DNA of 27,654 bases from an uncultured Solirubrobacteraceae bacterium (GCA_902806215.1 CADCVT010000429.1:1-27654), one strand, 5' to 3'; shown: positions 7,392-14,270, counted from the stretch's first letter. Numbers and translations: made by a program. The notes: generated from the sequence alone by a model not told the origin.

Positions 7392-8131
7392 CCGCAGAGC
7401 CGAACTGAGCGGTTGTCGCGCTCGTCGGACTCCTTGACCGCGTCGCGCACGTCGAGCGTCACCTGGATCGACGCGTTCGGCTCGCAGCGCGGCGCGCGCA
7501 GCTCGACCGTCGTGCGCCCGCCGGCCTCGAGCCCGGGGACGTCGCGCACCTGCTCCGCCTCACCGACGACCATGCCCAGCGTGAACGCCCCCGCGGGCGT
7601 CAGGCCGGTGTTCACGACGGTGACGAGGTAGCGCATGCTCGACGCGTCGGCACCCGGCGCCGTCTCGAGCGCCTCGACGCGCAGGTTCGGGCGCTGCGAC
7701 GGCTGGTCGCAGGCCGTCGTGACCCGCCGCGCCTCGCGCTGGACGCGGCCCTTGGCGTCGAGCCAGCGGAACCGCACGACCGCCCGGTAGCGCGCGGCCT
7801 CGTTGAGGCGCTCGACGCGCTTGGTGTAGATGAAGCCCGACGCGCCCGGCACCTTCGAGCGGTCCCAACGCCCGAACGCGGGCGCCCGCAGGCGCTGCCA
7901 GCGCTTCGCGCCGTCGCGCCGCTCCTCGAGGTCGAACCGCATCCACATGCGCTTCGTCCCGCGGAGCGCCGGCATCGACCCCGTGAACACGGCGAACCGC
8001 GCCGAGGCCGCAGGGCCCGACTCGCACGCGGCGAGCGACGCGCGCAGCGGTGGCCGCTCCTGCGCCCGCGCGGGAACGCTCAGGCTCAGGCTGAGGAGGA
8101 GGACCAGGACGACGAAGGGGGCACCGCGCAT
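7382..8131 (-). CDS. Secreted protein with C-terminal CARDB domain
   Basis: Predicted exported protein of 249 residues, not assigned a function. The signal peptide is MRGAPFVVLVLLLSLSLSVPARA with cleavage before QERPP. The middle part (about 30-140) contains a beta-rich region with Cys residues that I do not recognise. The last ~100 residues, from RPNLRVEALETAP, look like a CARDB (cell-adhesion-related, Ig-like) domain: alternating strands, NTGLTPAGAF, LEAGGRTTVEL and the closing D-x-V-x-E-S-D-E-x-D-N. Such domains occur in extracellular bacterial proteins. The frame extends upstream to 8191, but ATG 8131 begins the signal peptide directly, so I chose it. It lies between ETF-QO and rpmE with a hairpin in front of it and is probably a separate transcription unit. 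Confidence 0.8.
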   Translation of the reverse strand: MRGAPFVVLVLLLSLSLSVPARAQERPPLRASLAACESGPAASARFAVFTGSMPALRGTKRMWMRFDLEERRDGAKRWQRLRAPAFGRWDRSKVPGASGFIYTKRVERLNEAARYRAVVRFRWLDAKGRVQREARRVTTACDQPSQRPNLRVEALETAPGADASSMRYLVTVVNTGLTPAGAFTLGMVVGEAEQVRDVPGLEAGGRTTVELRAPRCEPNASIQVTLDVRDAVKESDERDNRSVRLCGTR

Positions 8132-8186
8132 GTCCAACTTGAACAGCGCGATACCCCCAAAAGTCGCGAAAACGAATCCTGACGAC

Positions 8187-8201
8187 GTCATCGTCGATGA
8201 C
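8187..8201. repeat. Perfect 7-bp inverted repeat, possible operator
   Basis: GTCATCG-T-CGATGAC, two perfect 7-bp arms around one base, 56 bp upstream of the CARDB gene start. It abuts the larger hairpin at 8201. Either a short operator or part of a compound structure; nothing in the window identifies a regulator. Confidence 0.35.
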
Positions 8202-8262
8202 TGAGGGCGCCGGCGGAGCAGGGCGAGTGCTTCGCACGGCCCTGTTCTGCCGGAGCCCTCAG
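8201..8262. terminator. Long imperfect hairpin after the ETF-QO gene
   Basis: Arms 8201-8224 and 8239-8262 match at 21 of 24 positions, and an inner GTGC-TTC-GCAC stem (8227-8237) closes the loop, so almost all 62 bases pair. It starts 17 bp after the stop codon of the minus-strand ETF-QO gene and is probably its terminator. There is no U-run on the minus-strand RNA. Two of the three mismatches would be G-U pairs in plus-strand RNA but A-C mismatches in minus-strand RNA. It could instead be a small palindromic repeat of REP type. Confidence 0.55.
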
Positions 8263-8278
8263 GCGCGACGAGAACGAG

Positions 8279-10018
8279 TCAGGTGAGCTGGTAGAGCGGC
8301 CCGTCGCCGCCCTCGGGCGTCGTCAGGCGACCGCCCTTGGCGGTGATCGCGCCGCACTGCACGCAGTTCGTGTAGTTGACGATCACGTCGACGGGTCCCG
8401 ACTCGGGCGCCTCGTCGGGGATCTCGTACACGCCGGCCGGGCACATCCACGCCCACGTCTCGGCCACTTCGCGGGGCACGTGCTTCTGCACCCGGATGTG
8501 GTTCGGCGCGTCGTCGCGGGTCTGGTTGCCGCTGATGTACACCGACGACAGCTTGTCGAAGATGTACTTGCCGTCCGGCTTGGGATAGCTGTCCTTGGTC
8601 TTGCCGATGAACATCGGCTTCGCGTCGTTGCGGTGCCACGCCGCGCGACCCGGAAGCTTGCCCTTCGTGGCGATCTGGAGGTTGACGCCCGGGCCGCCGA
8701 AGAGGAAGCCCTTCTGGAACGGCTGGCGGGTGTTGCGCACCTGCCACAGCTCCTTGCCGACCGACGACTCCTCGATCGACTTCGCGTACGAGGCGAACGT
8801 GGTCTCGCCGCGCTTGAGCGCACGGTAGATCGACTCCGCGGCGAGCATCCCCGACGTGATGCAGTGGTGGACGCCCTTGAGCGACACCGTGTCGACCATG
8901 CCCGCGGCGTCGCCGACGAGCACGGCGCCCGGCATCGCGACCTTGGGCATCGACCAGTAGCCGCCGCCCGGAAGCGCCTTCGCGCCCCAGCCGACGCGCT
9001 CGCCGCCCTCGAGGATGTCGCGGACCAGCTTGTGCGTCTTGAACAGCTGGAGCAGGTCGTGCGCCGACGTCGTCGCGTCGGCGTACTCGAGGTCGATGAC
9101 GAAGCCGATCGAGACGAGGTCCTCCCCCGTCTTCTCGTTCTTCATCGGGTAGATCCACGTGCCGCCGATCTGGCCGTACTTGGCCGGCAGCTTCACGGGC
9201 CAGGGCCCGATCGTGTGGATGACCTTGTCCAGCGGCTTGGCGACCTTCCAGACCTCCTTGACCCCGAGCTCCCACACCTGGGGCTCGCGGCCCTCGGCGA
9301 GGTTGAACTCGCGGATCGCGGCTCCGGTCAGGTGGCCCCAGCAGCCCTCGGCGAGCACCGTGGCCTGCGCCTTGATGTCGGTGCCGGGCTCGAAGTTGCC
9401 GAGCTCCTGCCCCTCCTTGCCGCGGCCCTTGTCGCCCGAGCGCACGCCGACCACGCGGCCGTCGTCGACGACGAGCTGCGAGGCCGAGGTCTCGGTGAGG
9501 ATGTACGCCCCGCCCTCCTCGGCCTGCTCCTGCTGGTAGCGCGCGAGTGCGGAGACCGAGACGACCTCGTTGCCGTGGTTCTTGAACGGCGGCGGGGTCG
9601 GGATGCGGAGCTTCGTCTTGCCGGTCGGAAGCATGTAGACCGCTTCCTTCTCGACCTCGCCGAACGCGAAGCCCTTCGCGCGCCAGTCCTCACGGGACAG
9701 CTCGGGGAAGAGCTCCTGCAGCGGCTCCGGCCGCATGACGGCGCCCGACAGGTTGTGCCCGCCGCAGGCCTTGGCCTTCTCGATCACCGCGACGGGGACC
9801 TCGCCGAGACGCTCCATCAGGTCGGGGTCGTCGCCGAGCAGCTGGAGCAGGCGGTTGGCCGTGGCCAGGCCCGCCGTGCCGCCGCCGACGATCGCGACGC
9901 CGACCTCGATGATCTCGTCCTCGTCGTCGAGACCGCGCTTGATGAACTCCTGCTGGGGATCGACCGGGGGCGGATACGCCCCGGGTGCGACCGGCCCGCG
10001 TCCGTTGGACGACGCCAT
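8279..10018 (-). CDS. Electron transfer flavoprotein-quinone oxidoreductase
   Basis: Membrane-associated FAD and iron-sulfur enzyme (ETF-QO/FixC family) that passes electrons from reduced ETF to the quinone pool; in an actinobacterium that would be menaquinone. The protein has 579 residues. It shows an N-terminal extension of about 40 residues, the FAD dinucleotide-binding motif VAIVGGGTAGLATANRL (41-57), the flavin-domain segment VLVGDAAGMVDTVSLKGVHHCITSG, and a C-terminal ferredoxin-like part with CPAG (Cys526) and NCVQCGAI (Cys552, Cys555). The fourth ligand of the 4Fe-4S cluster, expected three residues after Cys555, is Ile558. It starts 4 bp after etfA and is clearly in the etfB-etfA operon, so it completes the route from acyl-CoA dehydrogenases to the respiratory chain. 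Confidence 0.92.
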   Translation of the reverse strand: MASSNGRGPVAPGAYPPPVDPQQEFIKRGLDDEDEIIEVGVAIVGGGTAGLATANRLLQLLGDDPDLMERLGEVPVAVIEKAKACGGHNLSGAVMRPEPLQELFPELSREDWRAKGFAFGEVEKEAVYMLPTGKTKLRIPTPPPFKNHGNEVVSVSALARYQQEQAEEGGAYILTETSASQLVVDDGRVVGVRSGDKGRGKEGQELGNFEPGTDIKAQATVLAEGCWGHLTGAAIREFNLAEGREPQVWELGVKEVWKVAKPLDKVIHTIGPWPVKLPAKYGQIGGTWIYPMKNEKTGEDLVSIGFVIDLEYADATTSAHDLLQLFKTHKLVRDILEGGERVGWGAKALPGGGYWSMPKVAMPGAVLVGDAAGMVDTVSLKGVHHCITSGMLAAESIYRALKRGETTFASYAKSIEESSVGKELWQVRNTRQPFQKGFLFGGPGVNLQIATKGKLPGRAAWHRNDAKPMFIGKTKDSYPKPDGKYIFDKLSSVYISGNQTRDDAPNHIRVQKHVPREVAETWAWMCPAGVYEIPDEAPESGPVDVIVNYTNCVQCGAITAKGGRLTTPEGGDGPLYQLT

Positions 10019-10022
10019 CAGA

Positions 10023-10994
10023 TCAGCCCTTCTTCGCCTTCACCGCGTCGATGAGCTTCGGCACGATCTTGTTCAGGTCGCCGACGATCCCGAGGTCGGA
10101 GAACTCGAAGATCGGGGCGTTCGCGTCCTTGTTGATCGCCACGATCGTCTCCGAGGCCTGCATGCCGACCTTGTGCTGGATCGCGCCGGAGATGCCCGCC
10201 GCCAGGTACAGCTTCGGCGCGACCGTCTTGCCGGTCTGGCCGATCTGCGCCGCGTACGGGTACCAGCCGGCGTCGACCACCGCGCGGGTGGCGGCGACGG
10301 CGGAGTTGCCGCCGAACGCGTTGGCGAGCGTCTCGAGCTGCTCGAAGCCCTCGGCCTTGCCGAGGCCGCGACCGCCGGCGATGAGGACGTCGGCGCCCTC
10401 GATGTCGACGTCCGCGCCGCGCTGCTCGCCGCGCTGGACCATCTTGGCCTTCGTCGACCAGGGGGAGAACTCGACGTTCACGGTCTCGACCGCGGCGGTC
10501 CCCTCGCCCTTCTTCATCTCGAACGCGTTGAGGCGGCCGATGATGATGCCCTTGCCCTTGTAGCGGGACTCGGAGATCGAGGAGTCGCCCAGGATCGGGC
10601 GCTCGGCGATGAGCTCGGAGCCCTCGACGCGGACGGCGGTGACCTCCATCGTCACGCCGGCGCCGAGGCGCGCGGCGAGGCCGGCGCCGATCTCGAAGCC
10701 GAGCAGGCCGCCGCCGAACAGCGCGTAGTCGTGACCGTTGTCGGTCATGACCTTCGCCATCGCGTCGACCACCGGCTGGGCCAGGCCCTCGGGGCCGGGG
10801 ACCAGGAAGACCTTCGAGACGCCGTAGGAGCCGAGCTGGGCGCAGAGGTCGTCGGAGACGCCCTCGCCCACGACGATCGCGTGAGCCTCGGTGCCGAGCT
10901 GCGAGGCGAGCTTGCCCGCCTCGGTGACCGCGCCGAGCGAGTTCTTGTTGAACGCGCCCTCGTAGTGCAGCGCGTAGACCAGGATGCCCGCCAT
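10023..10994 (-). CDS. etfA: Electron transfer flavoprotein, alpha subunit
   Basis: FAD-binding subunit of the soluble ETF heterodimer, which accepts electrons from acyl-CoA and related dehydrogenases. The 323-residue length is normal. The N-terminal half has the ETF nucleotide-binding fold (ILVYALHYEGAFNKNSLGAVTEA, residues 4-26). The C-terminal FAD domain is very clear: GGRGLGKAEGF, then GQTGKTVAPKLYLAAGISG (252-270), AIQHKVGMQ, and the signature ETIVAINKDANAPIFEFSD (282-300) with GIVGDL. The ATG directly follows the TAG of etfB without a gap, so the two are translated together, giving equal subunits. Confidence 0.96.
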   Translation of the reverse strand: MAGILVYALHYEGAFNKNSLGAVTEAGKLASQLGTEAHAIVVGEGVSDDLCAQLGSYGVSKVFLVPGPEGLAQPVVDAMAKVMTDNGHDYALFGGGLLGFEIGAGLAARLGAGVTMEVTAVRVEGSELIAERPILGDSSISESRYKGKGIIIGRLNAFEMKKGEGTAAVETVNVEFSPWSTKAKMVQRGEQRGADVDIEGADVLIAGGRGLGKAEGFEQLETLANAFGGNSAVAATRAVVDAGWYPYAAQIGQTGKTVAPKLYLAAGISGAIQHKVGMQASETIVAINKDANAPIFEFSDLGIVGDLNKIVPKLIDAVKAKKG

Positions 10995-11786
10995 CTAGAT
11001 CAGCTTCCTCTCGTCGAGCCACGCGATGATGCGCTCGACCGTCTCGTTCGTGTCCTCGTCCTCGATGATCTCGCCCGCGGACTTGGCCGGGGGAGCCTTG
11101 AAGTTGCCGCACTGCACGGCGGAGCCGTCGGCGCCGACCTTGGAGGTGTCGATGCCCGCGTCGCCCGCGGTGGCCTTCTCGAGGGGCTTCTTCTTCGCGC
11201 CCATGATCGCCTTGAGCGACGGGTAGCGAGGCTCGTTGATCGCGTCGCCGACCGAGATCACGGCGGGCATCTCGACCTCGACGGTGTCGTAGCCGTACTC
11301 GGCCTGGCGCTCGCAGCGCAGCGAGCCCTCGGTGACGTCCATCTTGATGACCTGCGTCAGCGACGGCATCTTCAGGTGGTCGGCGACGACCGCGCCGATC
11401 GTGTAGCACTCGCCGTCATCGGACTGCTGGCCGAGCAGGACCAGGTCCGGGGACTCCTTCTCGAGCACGGTCGCCAGCGCGTAGCCGGTGGCCGACACGT
11501 CGGAGCCCGCGAGGACGTCGTCGGTGAGCTGGATCGAACGATCCGCGCCCAGCGACACGGCCTTGTGGAGGGCGCGCGTCGCGCTCTCGGGACCCATGGT
11601 CACGGCGACGATCTCGTCGACCTGGACCGCCCCACCCTCCTTGATCTGCATCGCGGCCTCGATCGCGTGCGTGTCGTAGGGGTTGAGGTTCTTCTCGCCT
11701 CCGCGGTCCAGTCGCCCCGTCGAGGGATTGATGCGCTTCTCGACGGCGGCGTCCGGAACCTCCTTCACCAGGACGCAGATCTTCAC
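10995..11786 (-). CDS. etfB: Electron transfer flavoprotein, beta subunit
   Basis: AMP-binding subunit of ETF. It starts VKICVLVKEVPDA and carries NPYDTHAIEAAMQIKE (38-53), the adenine-nucleotide region LVLLGQQSDDGECYTIGAVVADHL, and the family signature MPAVISVGDAINEPRYPSL, ending with KAIMGAKKKPLE. Length is 263 residues. I chose GTG 11786 because AAAGGGAG lies 7 nt upstream; a TTG at 11810 would add eight residues without a ribosome-binding site. It is the first gene of etfB-etfA-ETF-QO. The 65-bp gap to icmB holds a perfect 20-bp palindrome, so this operon is probably under its own regulator, either with or separately from the mutase genes. Confidence 0.95.
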   Translation of the reverse strand: MKICVLVKEVPDAAVEKRINPSTGRLDRGGEKNLNPYDTHAIEAAMQIKEGGAVQVDEIVAVTMGPESATRALHKAVSLGADRSIQLTDDVLAGSDVSATGYALATVLEKESPDLVLLGQQSDDGECYTIGAVVADHLKMPSLTQVIKMDVTEGSLRCERQAEYGYDTVEVEMPAVISVGDAINEPRYPSLKAIMGAKKKPLEKATAGDAGIDTSKVGADGSAVQCGNFKAPPAKSAGEIIEDEDTNETVERIIAWLDERKLI

Positions 11787-11793
11787 TTTCGAG

Positions 11794-11801
11794 CTCCCTT
11801 T
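11794..11801 (-). promoter_or_regulatory. Strong Shine-Dalgarno of etfB
   Basis: AAAGGGAG on the minus strand with 7 nt to the GTG at 11786. It decides the start of etfB against the upstream TTG and shows that this gene, unlike several others here, has a normal leader. Confidence 0.75.
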
Positions 11802-11818
11802 CAATGCCAAGGTTCGCG

Positions 11819-11838
11819 AGTTGACTCGCGAGTCAACT
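11819..11838. promoter_or_regulatory. Perfect 20-bp palindromic operator upstream of etfB
   Basis: AGTTGACTCGCGAGTCAACT is identical on both strands over all 20 bases. It sits between the stop of icmB (11852) and the etfB start (11786) and contains TTGACT, a good -35 hexamer, on each strand. The size and symmetry suit a dimeric repressor such as a TetR-family regulator of acyl-CoA catabolism, binding over the promoter of etfB. No regulator gene is nearby, so the protein is unknown. Confidence 0.7.
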
Positions 11839-11851
11839 TCTCTTCGGAAGG

Positions 11852-12262
11852 TTATCCAACGGCCTTGCGGATGAAGTCCACGATGTCCTGGGTGGGAGCC
11901 CCGGGCGTGAACACCTCCGCGACCCCGAGCTGCTTGAGCTCGGGGATGTCGTCGGCCGGGATCGTCCCGCCGACGGTGACGACGACGTCCCCGGCCTCCT
12001 GCTGATTCAGCAGGTCCACCACACGGGGTACGAGCGTCATGTGCGCGCCGCTCAAGATGGAGAGGCCGACCGCGTCGGCGTCCTCCTGGAGCACGGTCTC
12101 GACGATCTGCTCCGGCGTCTGGTGCAGACCGGTGTAGATGACCTCCATCCCGGCGTCACGAAGGGCACGGGCGATGATCTTCGCCCCGCGGTCGTGTCCG
12201 TCGAGGCCGGGCTTGGCCACGACGACGCGGATCTTCTTCGATGAGCTGGAGGCAGCAGACAT
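11852..12262 (-). CDS. icmB: Acyl-CoA mutase small (B12-binding) subunit, IcmB-like
   Basis: Adenosylcobalamin-binding subunit that works with the large subunit at 12624-14234. The 136-residue product is a bare B12-binding Rossmann domain with all three motifs: D-x-H-x-x-G as DGHDRG (21-26; His23 would be the lower cobalt ligand), S-x-L as SILSG (68-72), and the G-G pair at 98-99 in TVGGTIP. The segment VVVAKPGLDGHDRGAKIIA and GLHQTPEQIV are close to Streptomyces IcmB from memory, and the length is the same. Free-standing B12 subunits are usual for isobutyryl-CoA and 2-hydroxyisobutyryl-CoA mutases; many methylmalonyl-CoA mutases have the domain fused. It is separated from its large subunit by a cupredoxin gene. 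GAGG, its ribosome-binding site, lies inside a hairpin stem. Confidence 0.92.
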   Translation of the reverse strand: MSAASSSSKKIRVVVAKPGLDGHDRGAKIIARALRDAGMEVIYTGLHQTPEQIVETVLQEDADAVGLSILSGAHMTLVPRVVDLLNQQEAGDVVVTVGGTIPADDIPELKQLGVAEVFTPGAPTQDIVDFIRKAVG

Positions 12263-12268
12263 GGCGCA

Positions 12269-12292
12269 CGCCTCGCCGACGGTGGCGAGGCG
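12269..12292 (-). promoter_or_regulatory. Hairpin covering the icmB ribosome-binding site
   Basis: A perfect 9-bp GC stem (CGCCTCGCC 12269-12277 with GGCGAGGCG 12284-12292, 6-nt loop) lies between the cupredoxin stop and icmB. On the minus-strand RNA the 3' arm contains GAGG (12274-12271), 8 nt before the icmB ATG, so folding would hide the Shine-Dalgarno. A -10-like TATATT (12304-12299) just upstream could start a transcript there. It may serve as a terminator of the cupredoxin gene, a translational switch, or both. Confidence 0.5.
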
Positions 12293-12298
12293 CGCGGG

Positions 12299-12304
12299 AA
12301 TATA
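12299..12304 (-). promoter_or_regulatory. Possible -10 element for icmB
   Basis: TATATT on the minus strand overlaps the end of the cupredoxin gene, 36 nt before the icmB ATG. It is AT-rich in a very GC-rich context. A start 7 nt downstream would give an mRNA that begins with the 12269-12292 hairpin. No clear -35. Confidence 0.35.
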
Positions 12305-12305
12305 G

Positions 12306-12605
12306 CTACCGCAGGCGGATCTTCCCGGTCATCCCCGGGTGGATCGTGCACACGAAGGTGCCCGCCTTGCGGATCGTGACGGTCTTCGTGCCGCTCGTGC
12401 GGGTGCCGATGTTGATGCCGGCGCCCTTGACGTTGTGCGGGGCGTCGCCGACCCAGACGAACTTGATCTTGTCGCCCTTCTTCATGGTCAGGGCCTTCGG
12501 CGAGAACACGTTGTCGTCGACCTTGACGGTCTTGGTCGCGGCGAAGGCGGGGATCGCCGCGATCGCGAGGGCGACCAGGGCGGCGAGGACGATGAGCTTG
12601 CGCAT
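12306..12605 (-). CDS. Small exported cupredoxin (plastocyanin/amicyanin-like)
   Basis: Exported type-1 copper protein of 99 residues. The signal peptide is MRKLIVLAALVALAIAAIPAFA (1-22), leaving about 77 residues. Copper ligands are all present: His57 in DAPHNV, and Cys86, His89 and Met92 in CTIHPGM; C-x2-H-x2-M spacing fits short cupredoxins of the amicyanin or pseudoazurin kind. The family carries single electrons outside the membrane. It lies between the two mutase subunit genes on the same strand, 18 bp after the large subunit, so it is probably co-transcribed although its cell location differs from theirs. AAGGAG overlaps the stop of the upstream gene but is 14 nt from the ATG, an unusually long spacer; no other in-frame start fits. 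Its redox partner is unknown. Confidence 0.88.
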   Translation of the reverse strand: MRKLIVLAALVALAIAAIPAFAATKTVKVDDNVFSPKALTMKKGDKIKFVWVGDAPHNVKGAGINIGTRTSGTKTVTIRKAGTFVCTIHPGMTGKIRLR

Positions 12606-12623
12606 GGGGGTGTTCTTGACTCC

Positions 12624-14234
12624 TTAGAAGACGGGACTCTCTGTGTACGAACCCCAGACGTCCTGGAGCGCGTCGACCAACTCACCTTCGGTGGCGTGAA
12701 CACGCGCGGCGTCGATGAGGTGCGGCATCAGGTTCTGACCCGTATCGGCCGCGTTCCTCACGGTCGCGAGCGCGGATTCGACGGCGGCGGCATCCCGGCG
12801 CGCTCGCACCGCCTGCACCCGGCCGATCTGCTTGCGCTCGAGCGTCGGGTCGATCCGCAGGATCGGCAGCGGCGTCTCGTCCTCGTTCTTGAAGGCGTTG
12901 ACGCCGACCACGACGCGCTCGCCCGCGTCGATCTCGCACTGCAGCTCGTACGACGCGTCGGCGATCTCGCGCTGCGGGTAGTTCTGCTTGACCGCCTCGA
13001 CCATGCCGCCGAGCTCGTCGATCTTGGCGAAGTAGGCGTACGCCTGCTCCTCCATCTTGTCGGTCAGCGCCTCGACGAAGTAGGAGCCGCCGAGCGGGTC
13101 GGCGGTGTTCGGGATGCCGGTCTCCTCGGCGATGATCTGCTGCGTGCGCAGCGCGATCCGCACGGCCTCCTCGGTGGGCAGCGCGAGCGCCTCGTCGTAC
13201 GAGTTCGTATGCAACGACTGGGTCCCGCCGAGCACGCCGGCCAGGGCCTCGATCGTCGTGCGGATGATGTTGTTGAGGGGCTGCTGCGCCGTCAGCGACA
13301 CGCCGGCGGTCTGCACGTGCGTGCGCATGAGCCACGACTTCGGGTTCTTGGCGCCGTAGGTCTCGCGCAGCTCGCGCGCCCAGATCCGGCGGGCCGCGCG
13401 GTACTTGGCGATCTCCTCGAAGAAGTCGATCTGCGCGTTGAAGAAGAAGGACAGGCGCGGGGCGAAGTCGTCGACGTCGACGCCGCGCTCGATCGCCTGC
13501 TCGACGTAGGTGAACCCGTCCTTGAGGGTGAAGGCGAGCTCCTGCGCGGCGGTCGAGCCCGCCTCGCGGATGTGGTAGCCGGAGATCGAGATCGGATGCC
13601 AGCGAGGCATGTCCGTCGTGCACCACTCGACCATGTCGCCGAGCAGCCGCATCGCCGGGTCGATCGGGAAGCACCACTCCTTCTGGGCGATGTACTCCTT
13701 GAGGATGTCGGCCTGGATCGTCCCGCCGAGCTTGTCGCGCGGGACGCCGTTCTCCTCCGCGGCGACGACGTAGAAGGCGAGCATGATCGCCGCCGGCGCG
13801 TTGATCGTCATCGAGACGGTGACCTCGCCGAGGTCGATGCCGGCAAAGAGCGTCTCCATGTCGTCGAGCGTGTCGACGGCGACGCCCTCGCGCCCGACCT
13901 CGCCCAGCGACTTCGCGTGGTCGGAGTCGTGGCCCATGAGCGACGGCATGTCGAACGCGGTCGACAGCCCCGTCTGGCCGTGGTCGAGGAGGTAGCGGAA
14001 GCGCTCGTTCGTCTCCTCCGCCGTGCCGAAGCCGGCGAACTGCCGCATCGTCCACAACCGGCCGCGGTACATGTTCTCGTAGACCCCGCGCGTGAACGGG
14101 TACTCGCCGGGCCGCCCGATCTCCGAGGGATCGGGGAGATCCGCCTCGGTGTAGAGCGGCTCGATCGCCTCGCCCGAGAGCGTCGTGAACTTCTCCTTGC
14201 GCTCGCGCGGGCGCGCCCGTGGATCCGTGGCCAT
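12624..14234 (-). CDS. icmA: Acyl-CoA mutase large subunit, isobutyryl-CoA mutase type
   Basis: Adenosylcobalamin-dependent carbon-skeleton mutase subunit, 536 residues, with the (beta/alpha)8 substrate-binding barrel and no fused B12 domain. Family blocks include FTTLSGEAIEPLYTEADLP (16-34), RPGEYPFTRGVY (41-52), SGYHIREAGSTAAQELA and the late LADPLGGSYFVE-like segment NTADPLGGSYFVE. The substrate-selecting residues point away from methylmalonyl-CoA: Phe66 in WTMRQFAGFG where methylmalonyl-CoA mutase has Tyr89, and Gln184 in KEYIAQKEW where it has Arg207. Both match Phe80/Gln198 of Streptomyces IcmA, at the same 118-residue distance. The likely reaction is isobutyryl-CoA to n-butyryl-CoA, linking valine and fatty-acid catabolism; related branched substrates are possible. 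ATG 14234 starts the protein; TAGACT is 7 nt upstream with no Shine-Dalgarno. The small subunit is two genes downstream. Confidence 0.9.
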   Translation of the reverse strand: MATDPRARPRERKEKFTTLSGEAIEPLYTEADLPDPSEIGRPGEYPFTRGVYENMYRGRLWTMRQFAGFGTAEETNERFRYLLDHGQTGLSTAFDMPSLMGHDSDHAKSLGEVGREGVAVDTLDDMETLFAGIDLGEVTVSMTINAPAAIMLAFYVVAAEENGVPRDKLGGTIQADILKEYIAQKEWCFPIDPAMRLLGDMVEWCTTDMPRWHPISISGYHIREAGSTAAQELAFTLKDGFTYVEQAIERGVDVDDFAPRLSFFFNAQIDFFEEIAKYRAARRIWARELRETYGAKNPKSWLMRTHVQTAGVSLTAQQPLNNIIRTTIEALAGVLGGTQSLHTNSYDEALALPTEEAVRIALRTQQIIAEETGIPNTADPLGGSYFVEALTDKMEEQAYAYFAKIDELGGMVEAVKQNYPQREIADASYELQCEIDAGERVVVGVNAFKNEDETPLPILRIDPTLERKQIGRVQAVRARRDAAAVESALATVRNAADTGQNLMPHLIDAARVHATEGELVDALQDVWGSYTESPVF

Positions 14235-14241
14235 GCCAGGG

Positions 14242-14247
14242 AGTCTA
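14242..14247 (-). promoter_or_regulatory. -10 element for leaderless icmA transcript
   Basis: TAGACT on the minus strand with 7 nt to the ATG at 14234. Hexamer and spacing are identical to those at rpmE. No evident -35 and no Shine-Dalgarno. Confidence 0.5.
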
Positions 14248-14270
14248 GGTGAGGCCGTCGGGCAGAGAGG

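Noticed and set aside
8132..8191. Twenty-residue N-terminal extension of the CARDB protein
   Set aside because: It would place an extra segment before a complete signal peptide that starts at ATG 8131.
11787..11810. etfB start at a TTG
   Set aside because: The GTG at 11786 begins the conserved VKICVLVKEVP and has a strong AAAGGGAG at 7 nt; the TTG has none.
9735..12005. Long plus-strand open frame opposite ETF-QO, etfA and etfB
   Set aside because: Arg/Leu/Asp-rich composition without motifs; the minus strand encodes complete, well-known proteins through the whole stretch.
12620..12625. AAGGAG as the normal ribosome-binding site of the cupredoxin gene
   Set aside because: Sequence is ideal but 14 nt from the ATG, and no alternative in-frame start lies closer; recorded as unusual spacing instead of a firm site.
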